Notes: generated from the letters alone by a model not told the origin. A stretch of 64,000 bases of DNA from Flavobacteriales bacterium (GCA_028280815.1 JANQLC010000030.1:43761-107760), one strand, 5' to 3'; positions 27,952-37,250 are shown, counted from the first letter of the stretch. Made by a program: numbers and translations.

Positions 27952-28735
27952 AGTTGAAGAGAGCACCTATTCTACAGACTTTTGGAACGCCACCCCTACG
28001 GTAAAGCCAATTGTACATCCAGCGGGCCCAGAACGCTTTCTTCTATCCCAATACAACCCCACTGAGAGACGCCCTTTTATATAAGAGCGTTTTAACTGGC
28101 GGTCTATATATTTCTAATCTATCAGCAGTAACACCAGTCTTTTGAGCCGCCAATAGAATAACCTTATGGCTTCATGCAATTTTTTAGTAAATACCCTATA
28201 TCAATTCTCTTGTAAGCTCAAAGTTTTTAAACAATTCCATTTTGTCTCCTCGATGCCTGTGTCTTATCTCTGCATAGGGGAAAGCCCAATCTATTCAGAC
28301 CAACCGTGCTTGTCACTTGTATACACTCTATAACAAAGTTGTTCTCTCTTTTGTCTTATATGGTTTTTATGCACTTGATAGTGAGTTGTTGATAGCTTGT
28401 ATAACTTTTTCGTCTAAAACTTGTACTTTTGGTTATCCACATCTTTTTAAACTATTCATTTTGATTTAGGTAGCTGATTTGCAGTTTTTCAGTTCATCCT
28501 ACTTGGGTGCTCATATGGATGATTAACACGTGGATTTTGATAAATAATGGCTTGTCCTGAGGTTTGAAATGCTGCTTTTCTGGTTTGAAACGGGTCGATA
28601 AATTTTAAGTGGATTGCCTTGCTTGTCAACGGGCTTTTTTCATTGGGAAATGATCGCGAACTTTGCAACTAAAGTTGTTACTTTTTATTAGCGGGATATG
28701 AGTTTTCATTTGAAGCTTTTAAGTCTCTTATCGAC
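27952..28735. other. AT-rich intergenic region with one perfect DnaA box
   Basis: No gene is recognised in 784 nt. The right half (28300-28700) is markedly T-rich. TTATCCACA at 28433-28441 is an exact DnaA-box sequence. I see no cluster of further boxes and no dnaA or dnaN gene nearby, so this is at most a weak origin candidate. Confidence 0.35.
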
Positions 28736-29167
28736 ATGAAGATTTCTCTCGGTGCAGATCACGCGGGTTATAAGTGCAAGGAAAAGATAATCGATTATCT
28801 GTTGAAGCGCGGTATCGAGGTGATTGACCGCGGTACCAACGGTCTTAAAAGTGTGGATTATCCCGACTATATACATCTGGTAGCTAATGATGTGGAGCAG
28901 TGCCGGGCTGATTTGGGCATCGTCTCCTGTGGCAGTGGGAATGGGGCGGCTATGACGGCGAATAAGCATCCCCTCGTGCGCGCTGCTCTGGCCTGGACGC
29001 CTGAGTTGGCGATTTTGGCTCGTGCGCATAACGACTCTAATGTACTCAGTATTCCGGCTCGCTTCGTCTCTGAAGATGGCTGGCTCGATATTGTGGCGGC
29101 CTATCTGGATGCTCGGTTTCAGGGGGGACGTCACCAGCGTCGAGTAGCTAAGATTCCGCTGGGTTGA
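28736..29167 (+). CDS. rpiB: Ribose-5-phosphate isomerase B
   Basis: Interconverts ribose 5-phosphate and ribulose 5-phosphate in the pentose phosphate pathway (143 aa, normal length). It has the typical start MKISLGADHAGYKCKEKII, DYPDYIHLVANDV, the active-site loop IVSCGSGNGAAMTANKHP and RAHNDSNVLSIPARFV. In the anion-hole segment the usual GTGIG is GSGNG. Cytosolic. It is followed after 10 nt by holB. Confidence 0.93.
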   Translation: MKISLGADHAGYKCKEKIIDYLLKRGIEVIDRGTNGLKSVDYPDYIHLVANDVEQCRADLGIVSCGSGNGAAMTANKHPLVRAALAWTPELAILARAHNDSNVLSIPARFVSEDGWLDIVAAYLDARFQGGRHQRRVAKIPLG

Positions 29168-29177
29168 ATTCAATGCG

Positions 29178-30287
29178 TTGAAAATTATCGGTCATTCGGA
29201 TATTTTGAGCCGTCTGGCGCAGACGGTCTCAACAGGTCGCTTGGCTCATGCCTATTTGTTCACTGGCACGCCGGGTGTAGGACAGCTGCCTGTGGCGCTT
29301 TGGTATGCGCAGCTGATATTGACTCAATCGTCTCCTGAACAGCCTTTTCAGCTCCAAGTCTTGACGCATCCAGATATGTATTTTTTCTTTCCGGTAGCCG
29401 CTACGGAAAAGGTGAAGAAAAATGTAGTCAGTAAGCGCTTTTTAACTGATTGGCGCTCTTTTTTGAGCGGCAACCCCTATGGAGATTTGCATGATTGGTA
29501 TCGGCACCTAGGCCTTGAAAGGAAGCAGGGAAAAATCGGGGTAGACGAGGCTTGTGAAATCGTGAGGCAGCTCGCTTTAAAACCCTTCCTCTCCAGCTAC
29601 AGAGTTCTGATGATTTGGCAGGCGCATAAATTAAACAATCAAGCTGCCAATAAGTTGTTAAAAGTCTTGGAGGAACCACCTGGCAATGCAGTCTTTATTT
29701 TACTCAGCGATAGCCCAGGAGAATTACTACCCACCCTGGTATCGCGCATGCAAAGGGTGGTTTTTAAGCCCTTATCTGCTGATGCCATATCGAAAGCCTT
29801 GCAAGACGAGGGTATGGGAGAGAGTCGAGCAAATCGGATCGCTTATCAAGCACAGGGCAGCTATAGGGAAGCGCTCTATTTATCTGCTGCTACTAACGAT
29901 GCAGCGCAGTTCGAGCAGTGGTTTGTCCGCTGGATTCGCAGTGCATTTAAATCGCTGAAAACGCCGAGGGCTCTGCAGGAGTTAATCGCTTTGGCGGCTG
30001 AACTGTCCAGGCAGAGCCGAGAGGAACAAAAGCAGTTTTTGAGTTTTAGCATGTTGGTTTTTCGACAGGCCTTTTTGCGCCATTGCGATTTGTCGACACT
30101 TCACTTTCTAGAATTGAAATCAGCCGATTTTAAATTCGACTCGTTTTCTACCTATGTAAAAGCTACCAATATCGCACAGATATTACACGAGTTGAATGAG
30201 GCTTTTTACCATATCGAGCGCCATGTGAGTGGAAAGGTGGTGTTCTTGGATCTATCTGTAAAAATAGCACGTCTCTTACACAGCTGA
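29178..30287 (+). CDS. holB: DNA polymerase III, delta' subunit
   Basis: Clamp-loader subunit of 369 aa. The AAA+ fold is visible: AHAYLFTGTPGVGQLPVALW is a P-loop whose Lys is replaced by Gln, as expected for the non-ATP-binding delta'; NKLLKVLEEPPGNAVFIL is the sensor-region signature; SRMQRVVFKPLS follows. The SRC motif of other clamp-loader subunits is SRM here. The start is TTG 29178. It lies 10 nt behind rpiB, so the two are probably cotranscribed. Confidence 0.88.
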   Translation: MKIIGHSDILSRLAQTVSTGRLAHAYLFTGTPGVGQLPVALWYAQLILTQSSPEQPFQLQVLTHPDMYFFFPVAATEKVKKNVVSKRFLTDWRSFLSGNPYGDLHDWYRHLGLERKQGKIGVDEACEIVRQLALKPFLSSYRVLMIWQAHKLNNQAANKLLKVLEEPPGNAVFILLSDSPGELLPTLVSRMQRVVFKPLSADAISKALQDEGMGESRANRIAYQAQGSYREALYLSAATNDAAQFEQWFVRWIRSAFKSLKTPRALQELIALAAELSRQSREEQKQFLSFSMLVFRQAFLRHCDLSTLHFLELKSADFKFDSFSTYVKATNIAQILHELNEAFYHIERHVSGKVVFLDLSVKIARLLHS

Positions 30288-30438
30288 TGGATGTTGTAGG
30301 AGCCTTGGTGCGCTTACCTTTTAATGCGTGTGGCTAATCCTGGGTAAAATGCGGCTTACCGCAATGGGTCTGGCTGCAAAGGTTGGGGTGGCATCGGTCT
30401 AGCGTAGGTAAAAAAACCCTATTTTTGCCATACTCTTT

Positions 30439-30511
30439 CGAGGTGTAGCTCAGGTGGTAGAGTACACGTCTGGGGGGCGTGTGGCCGCAGGTTCAAGTCC
30501 TGTCACCTCGA
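30439..30511 (+). tRNA. tRNA-Pro (GGG)
   Basis: Acceptor CGAGGTG/CACCTCG, D-arm GCTC-AGGTGGTA-GAGT, anticodon stem CACGT/GCGTG with loop CTGGGGG, T-arm GCAGG-TTCAAGT-CCTGT. Reads CCC/CCT codons. CCA is not encoded. Array 2 and its leader begin 70 nt downstream. Confidence 0.9.
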
Positions 30512-30579
30512 CATATCAGTTGTGCCGTTCTCGTTCATCTCGCAGGCGCCTTAAATCGATATAAATTTAATGGATCGCA

Positions 30580-30702
30580 GGCAGAGAGAGATAGAGCTGG
30601 AAAAACCGCCCCAACAGCTGGAGTTGTTCTGAAAAGTGGCTTGTTTTTTTAATTCTAACTAAAGGCCTAACAGGCAGGATAACAGCTTGTTATGCGAGTT
30701 AT
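30580..30702 (+). repeat. Copy of the cas2 3' end plus CRISPR leader
   Basis: Nearly identical to the reverse complement of 16827-16948. It encodes the last codons of Cas2 ([16 protein letters not shown], stop), followed by the leader with the inverted repeat ATAACAGCTTGTTAT at 30679-30693. There is one extra T in the T-run and a few substitutions. The rest of cas2 is absent, so this is a leader transplanted together with a scrap of cas2. Confidence 0.9.
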
Positions 30703-31051
30703 CCTGTGACTGCTAGGCAAATGTAAGATTCCGGTAGCAATTCACAACGGAATTATATTGTTCATCTTCGGCTCATAGCCTGTGACTGCTAGGCAAATGT
30801 AAGATTCCGGTAGCAATTCACAACTGGCATCGCCGTAATCTTCTTGATGAAAGCCTGTGACTGCTAGGCAAATGTAAGATTCCGGTAGCAATTCACAACT
30901 GAGTCAGAGTGGATTAAAGCCCATGGCTTCCTGTGACTGCTAGGCAAATGTAAGATTCCGGTAGCAATTCACAACCGACTCAAAAAAGTTGGTATCTGAG
31001 ATCCACCTGTGACTGCTAGACAAATGTAAGACTCCGGTAGCAATTCACAAC
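30703..31051 (-). CRISPR. CRISPR array 2, 5 repeats and 4 spacers
   Basis: Repeats at 30703-30748, 30779-30824, 30854-30899, 30930-30975 and 31006-31051, each 46 nt; spacers are 29-30 nt. Read on the minus strand they start GTTGTGAATTGCTACCGG as in array 1, but the first four have ATTTGCCTAG where array 1 has ATTTGTCTAG. The last repeat, farthest from the leader, is the most changed. All spacers differ from those of array 1. No cas genes adjoin it, so it must rely on the cas9 locus 8 kb away. Confidence 0.96.
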
Positions 31052-31081
31052 CGGTAGTCGTTCACAGCGCAAGCGCAGTGC

Positions 31082-31525
31082 TCACCTTGGCTTTTTCCGA
31101 ATGTATGCGTCAGCGCTGAGCTGACCTGCACCTGATAACGCAAGTGACAGACCCGCTGCAATCAGCACTAAGTTAAACTCGTAACCGTCGTTATATAAGA
31201 ACAAGCCATTGTGCAGGTGAACGGTTACAATGGCAACTATCATCGTGATAATCAGCAAAGATGCAGCTAGGCGGGTGAGTAAACCCAATAGGATGAATAG
31301 GCCACCGAAGAACTCTGCACCACCGGATAAGACGGCCATCAATACACCCGGATATAAGCCGACGGATGCCATCCATTTTCCGGTCCCTTCTAATCCGTGA
31401 CCACCAAACCACCCAAACAGCTTTTGTGCCCCATGGGCTATAAAGATGGTGCCCGTGGTAAGGCGTAATACCAGCGCGACAAGGTCTGCTTTTGAGTCAG
31501 TCAATGGTTTGCGTAATGCTTTCAT
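31082..31525 (-). CDS. DoxX family membrane protein
   Basis: A 147-aa protein with four membrane segments and DoxX signatures: RLTTGTIFIAHGAQKLFGWF, LSGGAEFFGGLFILLGLLTR, HLHNGLFLYNDGYEFNLVLI. The family is linked to redox or thiol homeostasis in some bacteria, but the activity of this member is unknown. A -7 box TACCTTTG lies 24 nt upstream. Confidence 0.9.
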   Translation of the reverse strand: MKALRKPLTDSKADLVALVLRLTTGTIFIAHGAQKLFGWFGGHGLEGTGKWMASVGLYPGVLMAVLSGGAEFFGGLFILLGLLTRLAASLLIITMIVAIVTVHLHNGLFLYNDGYEFNLVLIAAGLSLALSGAGQLSADAYIRKKPR

Positions 31526-31548
31526 GGTTTTTTCCTTCTGGAGCTGAA

Positions 31549-31556
31549 CAAAGGTA
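31549..31556 (-). promoter_or_regulatory. -7 box TACCTTTG for the DoxX gene
   Basis: Exact TAnnTTTG on the minus strand, 24 nt before the DoxX ATG. The rest of 31526-31784 has no recognised feature. Confidence 0.5.
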
Positions 31557-31784
31557 CAGTTATTTTATAAATGCTGTGATTTTTTACGAATTCACAAATG
31601 GTTTGCATTTCTGGTAATCATTCACCGCATGGGTAGCCTTTCACCCGATCTTGAACTTTCATTGGCGTGACGATGGGTTTTTGTCAGGATTGGGATTCCC
31701 CCTTCTGTAGGGCTTGGTAGTTGGTAGCGCTCCTTATTTTATCGAGCCTTCAATTTCAGTTTTAAGGACAGGCCCTTTTGCTGA

Positions 31785-33398
31785 TCAATAAAGGATAAAG
31801 CATTTATCAAATCGGCGTCGGTGCGCGAATTTTGAAGTGAGCATTTGACAATATTTATTTCTCATATCTCTCTTGTAAACCACCAAGATGGCTTTATCCA
31901 AAGGATTTGACTCCAAGTTTTCGAGAACTTGTCGGTTTTTAAGGTCGTGGTAGCGCGCTTCGCCGGGCTTCCCTTTCAAAAAACGAGCTTCTCGGTGTAC
32001 GTCGCTGTTTTGATCTACGATAATATCTAAATCCTTAGCCGTGTAGAGCCTTAAGGAAGGGATCAATCGATCGAAGACCCAAATATTTTTGTCGGGAAAA
32101 TCTTTCCGTATCGCCATGGCAATCGGGCGCAAGCCATTGAAGGATTCTTCATTTTGGCGGAAAACCAAAGGCTGAACCCAGAGCAACAGGAGTAGAAAGA
32201 GTAATGATGATAAGGTGAATCGTTGGCTACACGCTGTTTTTGAGATGAAGAGCAGGGCGAAAAACAAGACAAAACCGACTCCGGAGATGCTTATCAGTAA
32301 AGTGGTGTGAAGTCGGGTCAATCCCAATAGGCTTATCCCCAGAGCGACTAATAGAAAAAAGCTGTTCAAATAAATCCATGAAGCGCGCTTTCCCCCTTCA
32401 AATGCCCGATCGACTGAAAAACCGATGATCCAAGCCAAGGGGGGTAGTAGGGACAATATGTAAAAGATTCGTTTGGAACTGCTCAGTGAGAAGATGAGCA
32501 GGGGCAACAGGAATGCGATATAGAGCAGATAACGCACTTGTCGTGTTTCAGACCTGCCCTTCTTTCGATAGGCATTGATGAGGTAGCACCACCATGGCAG
32601 TACGAAAGCAGGCGTGAATATCAAAAAGTAATAAAACGGTTCGTTTCGGTGGAAAACCGCTGCATGGGCAATGCGATCGATGGTTTCCCTTTGGATTAAA
32701 TGGTCTAAAATCGCAGGGTTTTGAAAGCCGATAATCGCATACCAACTCAACCCGACCAACGCAAAGAGCAAAAATGCCCAAAGCGTGTGAAGGCCGAATT
32801 TAATCCTTTGCTTGCGCTCAAAACAGAGATAAATCCAAAGGGCTCCGGGTAAGATAAAAACCGTGAATCCCTTTATCAAAAACCCGACCCCGAGGAACAA
32901 GGTAAAGAGGTACAGGTTTGTTTTCTTGCGGTTTGAATCAAAATAACGGAGGACGAAGTAGGTACTGATGAGCGCTGCGGTTAGTAAAAACGAATCCGTG
33001 GTGAGATTTCGGGACGCTGCGATAACCAAGGGAAAGCTCGCCAGCGCTATGGCTGCGTAAATGCCGATCCTTTTCGTGAAAAGCCGCTTGCCGATTAAAT
33101 AGGTAAACCAAACTTGCAGCAATAGGCTGAGCTGCAGAAAGAACCGAAATCCATAGCCGTTCGCCTCGAAAATTTTGATTCCAAGACTGGTGATTTGGTA
33201 GGTGAGTGGCGGTTTGCCATAATGGGGTATGTAGAGGAAATAAGGATGTATAAAATCACCGCGCCAAAGCATTTCTTGTGCGATCAGCGCGTAGCGCGCT
33301 TCGCTGCTCTCCAAAACGCCCCAATCGTCCAATCTGACAAAGAGAAAAATAAGGCACAACAGCACCACTGCCCATTCGACCTGGGTTGACCATTTCAT
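31785..33398 (-). CDS. GT39/ArnT-like membrane glycosyltransferase
   Basis: A polytopic enzyme of about 537 aa that should move a sugar from a polyprenyl-phosphate carrier to a periplasmic acceptor. The first periplasmic loop has LESSEARYALIAQEM (acidic catalytic residues) and HYGKPPLTYQ, followed by about ten membrane segments (for example IGIYAAIALASFPLVIAAS, FVLPWWCYLINAY). The soluble C-terminus ends MLTSKFAHRRRFDKCFIL. ATG 33398 gives the usual short cytosolic start before the first helix. The acceptor could be lipid A or protein and cannot be told from sequence. Confidence 0.82.
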   Translation of the reverse strand: MKWSTQVEWAVVLLCLIFLFVRLDDWGVLESSEARYALIAQEMLWRGDFIHPYFLYIPHYGKPPLTYQITSLGIKIFEANGYGFRFFLQLSLLLQVWFTYLIGKRLFTKRIGIYAAIALASFPLVIAASRNLTTDSFLLTAALISTYFVLRYFDSNRKKTNLYLFTLFLGVGFLIKGFTVFILPGALWIYLCFERKQRIKFGLHTLWAFLLFALVGLSWYAIIGFQNPAILDHLIQRETIDRIAHAAVFHRNEPFYYFLIFTPAFVLPWWCYLINAYRKKGRSETRQVRYLLYIAFLLPLLIFSLSSSKRIFYILSLLPPLAWIIGFSVDRAFEGGKRASWIYLNSFFLLVALGISLLGLTRLHTTLLISISGVGFVLFFALLFISKTACSQRFTLSSLLFLLLLLWVQPLVFRQNEESFNGLRPIAMAIRKDFPDKNIWVFDRLIPSLRLYTAKDLDIIVDQNSDVHREARFLKGKPGEARYHDLKNRQVLENLESNPLDKAILVVYKRDMRNKYCQMLTSKFAHRRRFDKCFILY

Positions 33399-33495
33399 TG
33401 CTATGCTTATCCTCAAGGTGCCCATTTTATTTCCCTACGTTCGCTTATTAAAGGCTTATGTTTTTATTACTGTCTATAAATATGACTCTCCTTGG

Positions 33496-35613
33496 CTACT
33501 CCAATCCCCTGGATTTCAACATCGGCTCGATAGAAGGCTTTCTCCCCCGCCAATTTTCATACATTTTTTGATAGTCCTCGGTGTTTCCTTTGGAGAGTAT
33601 CATTTTTCTGAATCGATCACCATTGGATCGGGTTAGGCCCCCGTATTCCCGAAACCATTGGAATGCATCGTGGGCCAGCATCTCCGTCCATAGGTAGGAA
33701 TAGTAACCGGCTGCGTATCCAATGCCAAAAATATGGGCGAAGTAAGTAGACCGGTATCGCGGTGGAACGTTTTTCAGATATAGATGCTTGCGCCTAAGGG
33801 CTTGTTCTTCAAATGTATCCACGCTCTTAATATCGGTTCCAGCGGGAATGATGTGCCATTGCATATCCAAACTCGCCGCTTCTAGCAACTCGGTCAGCGC
33901 ATATCCTTGATTAAAGGTAGCGGCCTGTTTGATCTTCTCGATGAGTGCCTTGGGCATGGGGCGACCCGTTTTGTAATGAAGGGCATAGTGCGCCAAAACC
34001 TCGGGATACAAGGCCCAGCTCTCATTGAACTGAGAGGGAAACTCTACGAAATCGCGTGCTACCGAAGTGCCTGAAAGACTCGGGTATTTTTGGTCGGCGA
34101 AGAAACCGTGCAAGGCATGACCGAATTCGTGAAATAGGGTGGTCACATCGCCGTAAGAGAGCAAGGCCGGTTCGCCTTTTGCCGGTTTTTGGAAATTGCA
34201 AACATTGTAAATAACCGGTTTGTTAGGCACCATCTTAGACTGGGTGACCAAGTTGCTCATCCAAGCACCGCCGCGCTTGTTGTCTCGTTTGAAGTAGTCT
34301 CCGTAAAACAGCCCCAGCGGCTGACCAGTGGTGTCGATCAACTCGTAAACCATCACATCTCTTTGATAGGTCGGAATGTCGTTTCGCCGCTTAAACCGAA
34401 TGCCGTATAACTTTTCAGCGGTGTAAAACACCCCTTTTTCCAATACGGTTTTCAATTCAAAATAAGGCTTAACAGTGCGCTCGTCAAAATCGTATTTTTC
34501 CCTGCGCACCTGCTCCGCATAGAAGTTCCAATCCCAAGGTGCCAACTGGAAATCGCCGCCGGTTTGACGAATCCTTTGCTGAATCGAGCGCGCCTCTCTC
34601 TGCGCCTTTTCGGTAGCTGCCGGAACGAGACTGTCTAAAAAATCGATAACTGTTTTTGGCTTTTGGGCCATGGTCTTTTTCAAACGCCATGCGGCGTAAT
34701 TCGGGAAACCGAGCAATGCCGCCTTTTGTGCTCGCAAGCTCGCTATTTGCTTCACGATCAAATGCGTGTCGTTTGGGCCACCCTCGGTTCGATTGCGAGA
34801 GGCTTCAAACAAGGTATTTCGCGTATTCCGATTTTCCAAGTATGTAAGTAAGGGCTGTTGCGTGGTGTTTTGAGGGGCTAAGACGTAATCCTTTGCCTCA
34901 TCGGACCAAGCGGCTCTGAGCTGTGCTTCGGATAAGCCTTTGAGTGGTTTTTTGTCTTTGAAATGCGGGGCCGATTGGTTGTTGTCCTTCAATAGTGTCT
35001 GATTGAATTCATTGGAGAGCGAGGCGAGCTTTGAGTTGATCGCCTTCAATTCTCCTTTTGCATCCGCATCCAAGCCAGCCCCTGCAATCACAAAATCGGT
35101 GTAATCGTTTTCTACCAATTTTTCGGATTCAGCATCCAAGTTGAGATGCTGGCGCTCGTCATAAACCGCCTTTACGCGCTTGAAAAGCGAATCATTCAGG
35201 TAAACTTCATCTCGATGAGCCGAAAATAGAGGCGCCATCACCTTTTGTGCCGCTATCAGCGTATCATCTGTAAAAGCACCGGTGAGCGCATGGAAAATGT
35301 GGCCTATTCCATTTAACTCCACACCGCTCTTTTCGAGGGCGAGAATGGTGTTTTCAAAGTCGGGTTTTTCAGGGTTGGTCGCTATTTCAAGGATTTTGTC
35401 GGACTGCTTTTTCATCGCTTGTTTCAACGCAGGCTCGAAGTCGGTACTTTTGATTTTGCTGAAATCCGGTGCGTGAAAGGGAAGTGAACTCACTGCGAGG
35501 AGTGGATTTTTTCTCATTTGACCACCTTGCGAGTTATCACTGGGCTTTCTCGCATTCCGGCAGGCGTTTAAACCAAATGCTGTCACGGCGAGCAAAAGTG
35601 TTATTCGTTTCAT
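33496..35613 (-). CDS. M3 family metallopeptidase (peptidyl-dipeptidase Dcp-like), lipoprotein
   Basis: Zinc peptidase of 705 aa. It starts with a lipoprotein signal (RITLLLAVTAFGLNAC), so it is exported rather than cytosolic. The HExxH site is TLFHEFGHALHGFFAD with the downstream Glu region FVEFPSQFNESWALYPEVL; the C-terminal FGIGYAAGYYSYLWTEMLAHDAFQWF is typical for Dcp-like M3 enzymes. With the S46 peptidase at the other end of the window it suggests growth on peptides. Its probable promoter lies beside a perfect match to the newest CRISPR spacer. Confidence 0.93.
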   Translation of the reverse strand: MKRITLLLAVTAFGLNACRNARKPSDNSQGGQMRKNPLLAVSSLPFHAPDFSKIKSTDFEPALKQAMKKQSDKILEIATNPEKPDFENTILALEKSGVELNGIGHIFHALTGAFTDDTLIAAQKVMAPLFSAHRDEVYLNDSLFKRVKAVYDERQHLNLDAESEKLVENDYTDFVIAGAGLDADAKGELKAINSKLASLSNEFNQTLLKDNNQSAPHFKDKKPLKGLSEAQLRAAWSDEAKDYVLAPQNTTQQPLLTYLENRNTRNTLFEASRNRTEGGPNDTHLIVKQIASLRAQKAALLGFPNYAAWRLKKTMAQKPKTVIDFLDSLVPAATEKAQREARSIQQRIRQTGGDFQLAPWDWNFYAEQVRREKYDFDERTVKPYFELKTVLEKGVFYTAEKLYGIRFKRRNDIPTYQRDVMVYELIDTTGQPLGLFYGDYFKRDNKRGGAWMSNLVTQSKMVPNKPVIYNVCNFQKPAKGEPALLSYGDVTTLFHEFGHALHGFFADQKYPSLSGTSVARDFVEFPSQFNESWALYPEVLAHYALHYKTGRPMPKALIEKIKQAATFNQGYALTELLEAASLDMQWHIIPAGTDIKSVDTFEEQALRRKHLYLKNVPPRYRSTYFAHIFGIGYAAGYYSYLWTEMLAHDAFQWFREYGGLTRSNGDRFRKMILSKGNTEDYQKMYENWRGRKPSIEPMLKSRGLE

Positions 35614-35638
35614 TTCAAAAAATGGATTGATTATATCG

Positions 35639-35646
35639 CAAAGCTA
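35639..35646 (-). promoter_or_regulatory. -7 box TAGCTTTG for the M3 peptidase gene
   Basis: Exact TAnnTTTG on the minus strand, 26 nt before the ATG. A TTG at 35666-35664 is 17 nt upstream and lies inside the protospacer 35659-35688; the classical -33 spacing would also fall inside it. Confidence 0.5.
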
Positions 35647-35658
35647 AATAAATTATCG

Positions 35659-35688
35659 GTGTACAAGGGATGAGAAAACAAGCCCCCG
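35659..35688 (+). other. Chromosomal protospacer identical to the newest spacer of array 1
   Basis: All 30 bases equal spacer 16751-16780 (start GTGTACAAGGGATGAGAAAA). No CRISPR repeat flanks it, so it is a target and not a displaced spacer. The 3' flank on the crRNA-like strand, where a II-C PAM is read, is TTCAGGCTGT. The downstream bases resemble repeat family A. Confidence 0.95.
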
Positions 35689-36765
35689 TTCAGGCTGTCC
35701 CATACAGGGCGCAGACAAAAATGAGATGCGCTCTCAGATCGATACAGAGGGGCAAAACCAAAAGGATAAGTCGGCGTTTTCGTGTGGATTTAGAAGATGA
35801 ACCGACCCAGCGTATTTGCCAGGTGATTTGGAGTGGGCGATCGGGTATTTCGGCAAAGCCCGCAAATGATGGACAAAGAATGGCATTTCGGTAGCCATTT
35901 GCAACACTGGGTCAAGGGAAATCGCATATTTATGCCCTTGTTCAGGGATAATGCAGTGGGATTTTAGCAGGCATACAGGATTGAAAATAGCACGAAAATT
36001 ACGATGGCATTTTTTATCGGGTTGGGAATACGGGTGTTGGGTTACTTTACCTATGTGTGTGCGGTGGAGAAAATATTTGGAGTGGAAAACCGCGAGCTGC
36101 GGCCCGTAAATTTTAAGACGGTGTGGGCTGTGTTCCGCTGAGTACGCCCAGAAATGCGTTGATACATCGCACCGGTGGCTTTATACCGATACCGTAGGCA
36201 GTAACTTGGAGGCCCTGTTTACATTTTTTCAAAGGCAGACTAAGAGGAGGGCTGTTTTTTGTATCGTACGCTGTGTCGGTTTGAAGATTTGGGCTTGTTT
36301 TTTTATCCTTGACCTTTTATGGCAGTCTGAAAGGGAGGTGGGGTTTTATTCCCGTTTGGCATCTTAAGGAGCGGCTTATACTTTTGACTTTGTCCTGTGA
36401 TCGGCCTTGCTGGCTCTTGTTATATTTTTTACTGGCATGTCTGAGGGGCGGGGAGTTATTTTGATTTTGTCCTTTTAGGGTGGCTAAAAACCAGGACTTT
36501 TTTGACTGGGCCTTAGTGCTGAGACGCAGCCTTGCAGTGCGTTTATTTTTGGGGTCGGCTTTTCGTAGCCTTTCTAAGTGCGGTGGGCGTATTTTTGGCG
36601 CTTATCCTATGGGAAATCTGCTCGCCAGCTTTGTTTTTTGCCTTTGCTCGTACGTGGGCGTTTGAAAAGTCGCTGTGGTTTTTTGATTTTGTCTTGTGGT
36701 ATCGTTTAAAAATCTGGTCTTGTTATAATCCGAAAAACAAAATCAGGTTTTTTTGAGAAACACAC
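35689..36765 (-). repeat. Family A repeats (GT-rich orientation), with a half CRISPR repeat and a small frame
   Basis: No established gene. 36240-36720 has several inverted family A units (GGAGGGCTGTTTTTTGTATC, GGGCTTGTTTTTTTATCC, TTTGACTTTGTCCTGTG). At 35881-35906 the minus strand reads GTGTTGCAAATGGCTACCG, then AAATGCC, like the left half of the hybrid repeat at 15595. A frame at 36004-36141 encodes 45 aa with a membrane-like start (MAFFIGLGIRVLGYFTYVC); it may be a gene relic. Confidence 0.5.
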
Positions 36766-36769
36766 TGCT

Positions 36770-37010
36770 CATCAATAAAAAAGCCCGTATTGGGACGCGA
36801 TTTAGTGGTTTTGATGCGCTTTAAAGCCTTTATTTATAGGAGATAGTCCGTTTATGGCGTTTGTATTACGGCTAATGGTAAAAAACGCGTGTGTACTGTC
36901 TTGAAATGACGATTAGATGGCGGTTTTACGGATTTCGCTTTTGTTTGGTTACCCAGCCTGATTTGTCTGTATAGCCTGTAATTACTGGCGTTCCCGCCCG
37001 TTTTTGCTCT
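36770..37010 (-). repeat. Dispersed element C, inverted copy
   Basis: Its reverse complement aligns with 62560-62725: CCAGTAATTACAGGC, ATACAG, GGGTAACCAAA, CGCCATAAAC, ATAAAGGCTTTAAAGCG, CACTAAATCGCGTCCC and a hairpin with a T-run (36795-36777). Part of the 35614-37293 gap. Confidence 0.65.
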
Positions 37011-37059
37011 TACTCAATTTGATGGGTTTTGTTTTACCCCCTGTATTGTTCTTTTTGTC

Positions 37060-37250
37060 CCCCTTGCATCGGTTTAAAAGAAGGCACTTGTTTTTTTGTG
37101 CTTACCCCGTGGTCGGCCTTTTCGCTCTTTGTCATGAGGTCGAGCCTGATTAGCCAGCTGTATTTTTCGGAGCTGATCGGTTTGAATTAGAGGAAGGCTT
37201 AATTTTTTTGCCCTCAGTCCTGGTAGCCCGGTCGAGACATATAGTCCTAT
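37060..37250 (-). repeat. Family A units (GT-rich orientation)
   Basis: GGCACTTGTTTTTTTGTGC and GGCTTAATTTTTTTGCCC, each preceded by a GGTTTAAAAG/GGTTTGAATTAG core, repeat with a spacing near 120 nt. No gene is seen before the glmS stop. Confidence 0.45.

Noticed and set aside
27952..28735. Calling this gap oriC
   Set aside because: Only one exact DnaA box is visible and dnaA/dnaN are not in the window.
28706..29173. 155-aa minus-strand frame
   Set aside because: It is antisense to rpiB, whose motifs are clear on the plus strand.
35659..35688. Idea that the spacer match is a leftover spacer from a third array
   Set aside because: No repeat sequence adjoins either side; the nearest half-repeat is about 190 nt away and in the opposite orientation.
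36004..36141. 45-aa membrane-like gene
   Set aside because: Too short, no neighbours or promoter; kept only as a possible relic.
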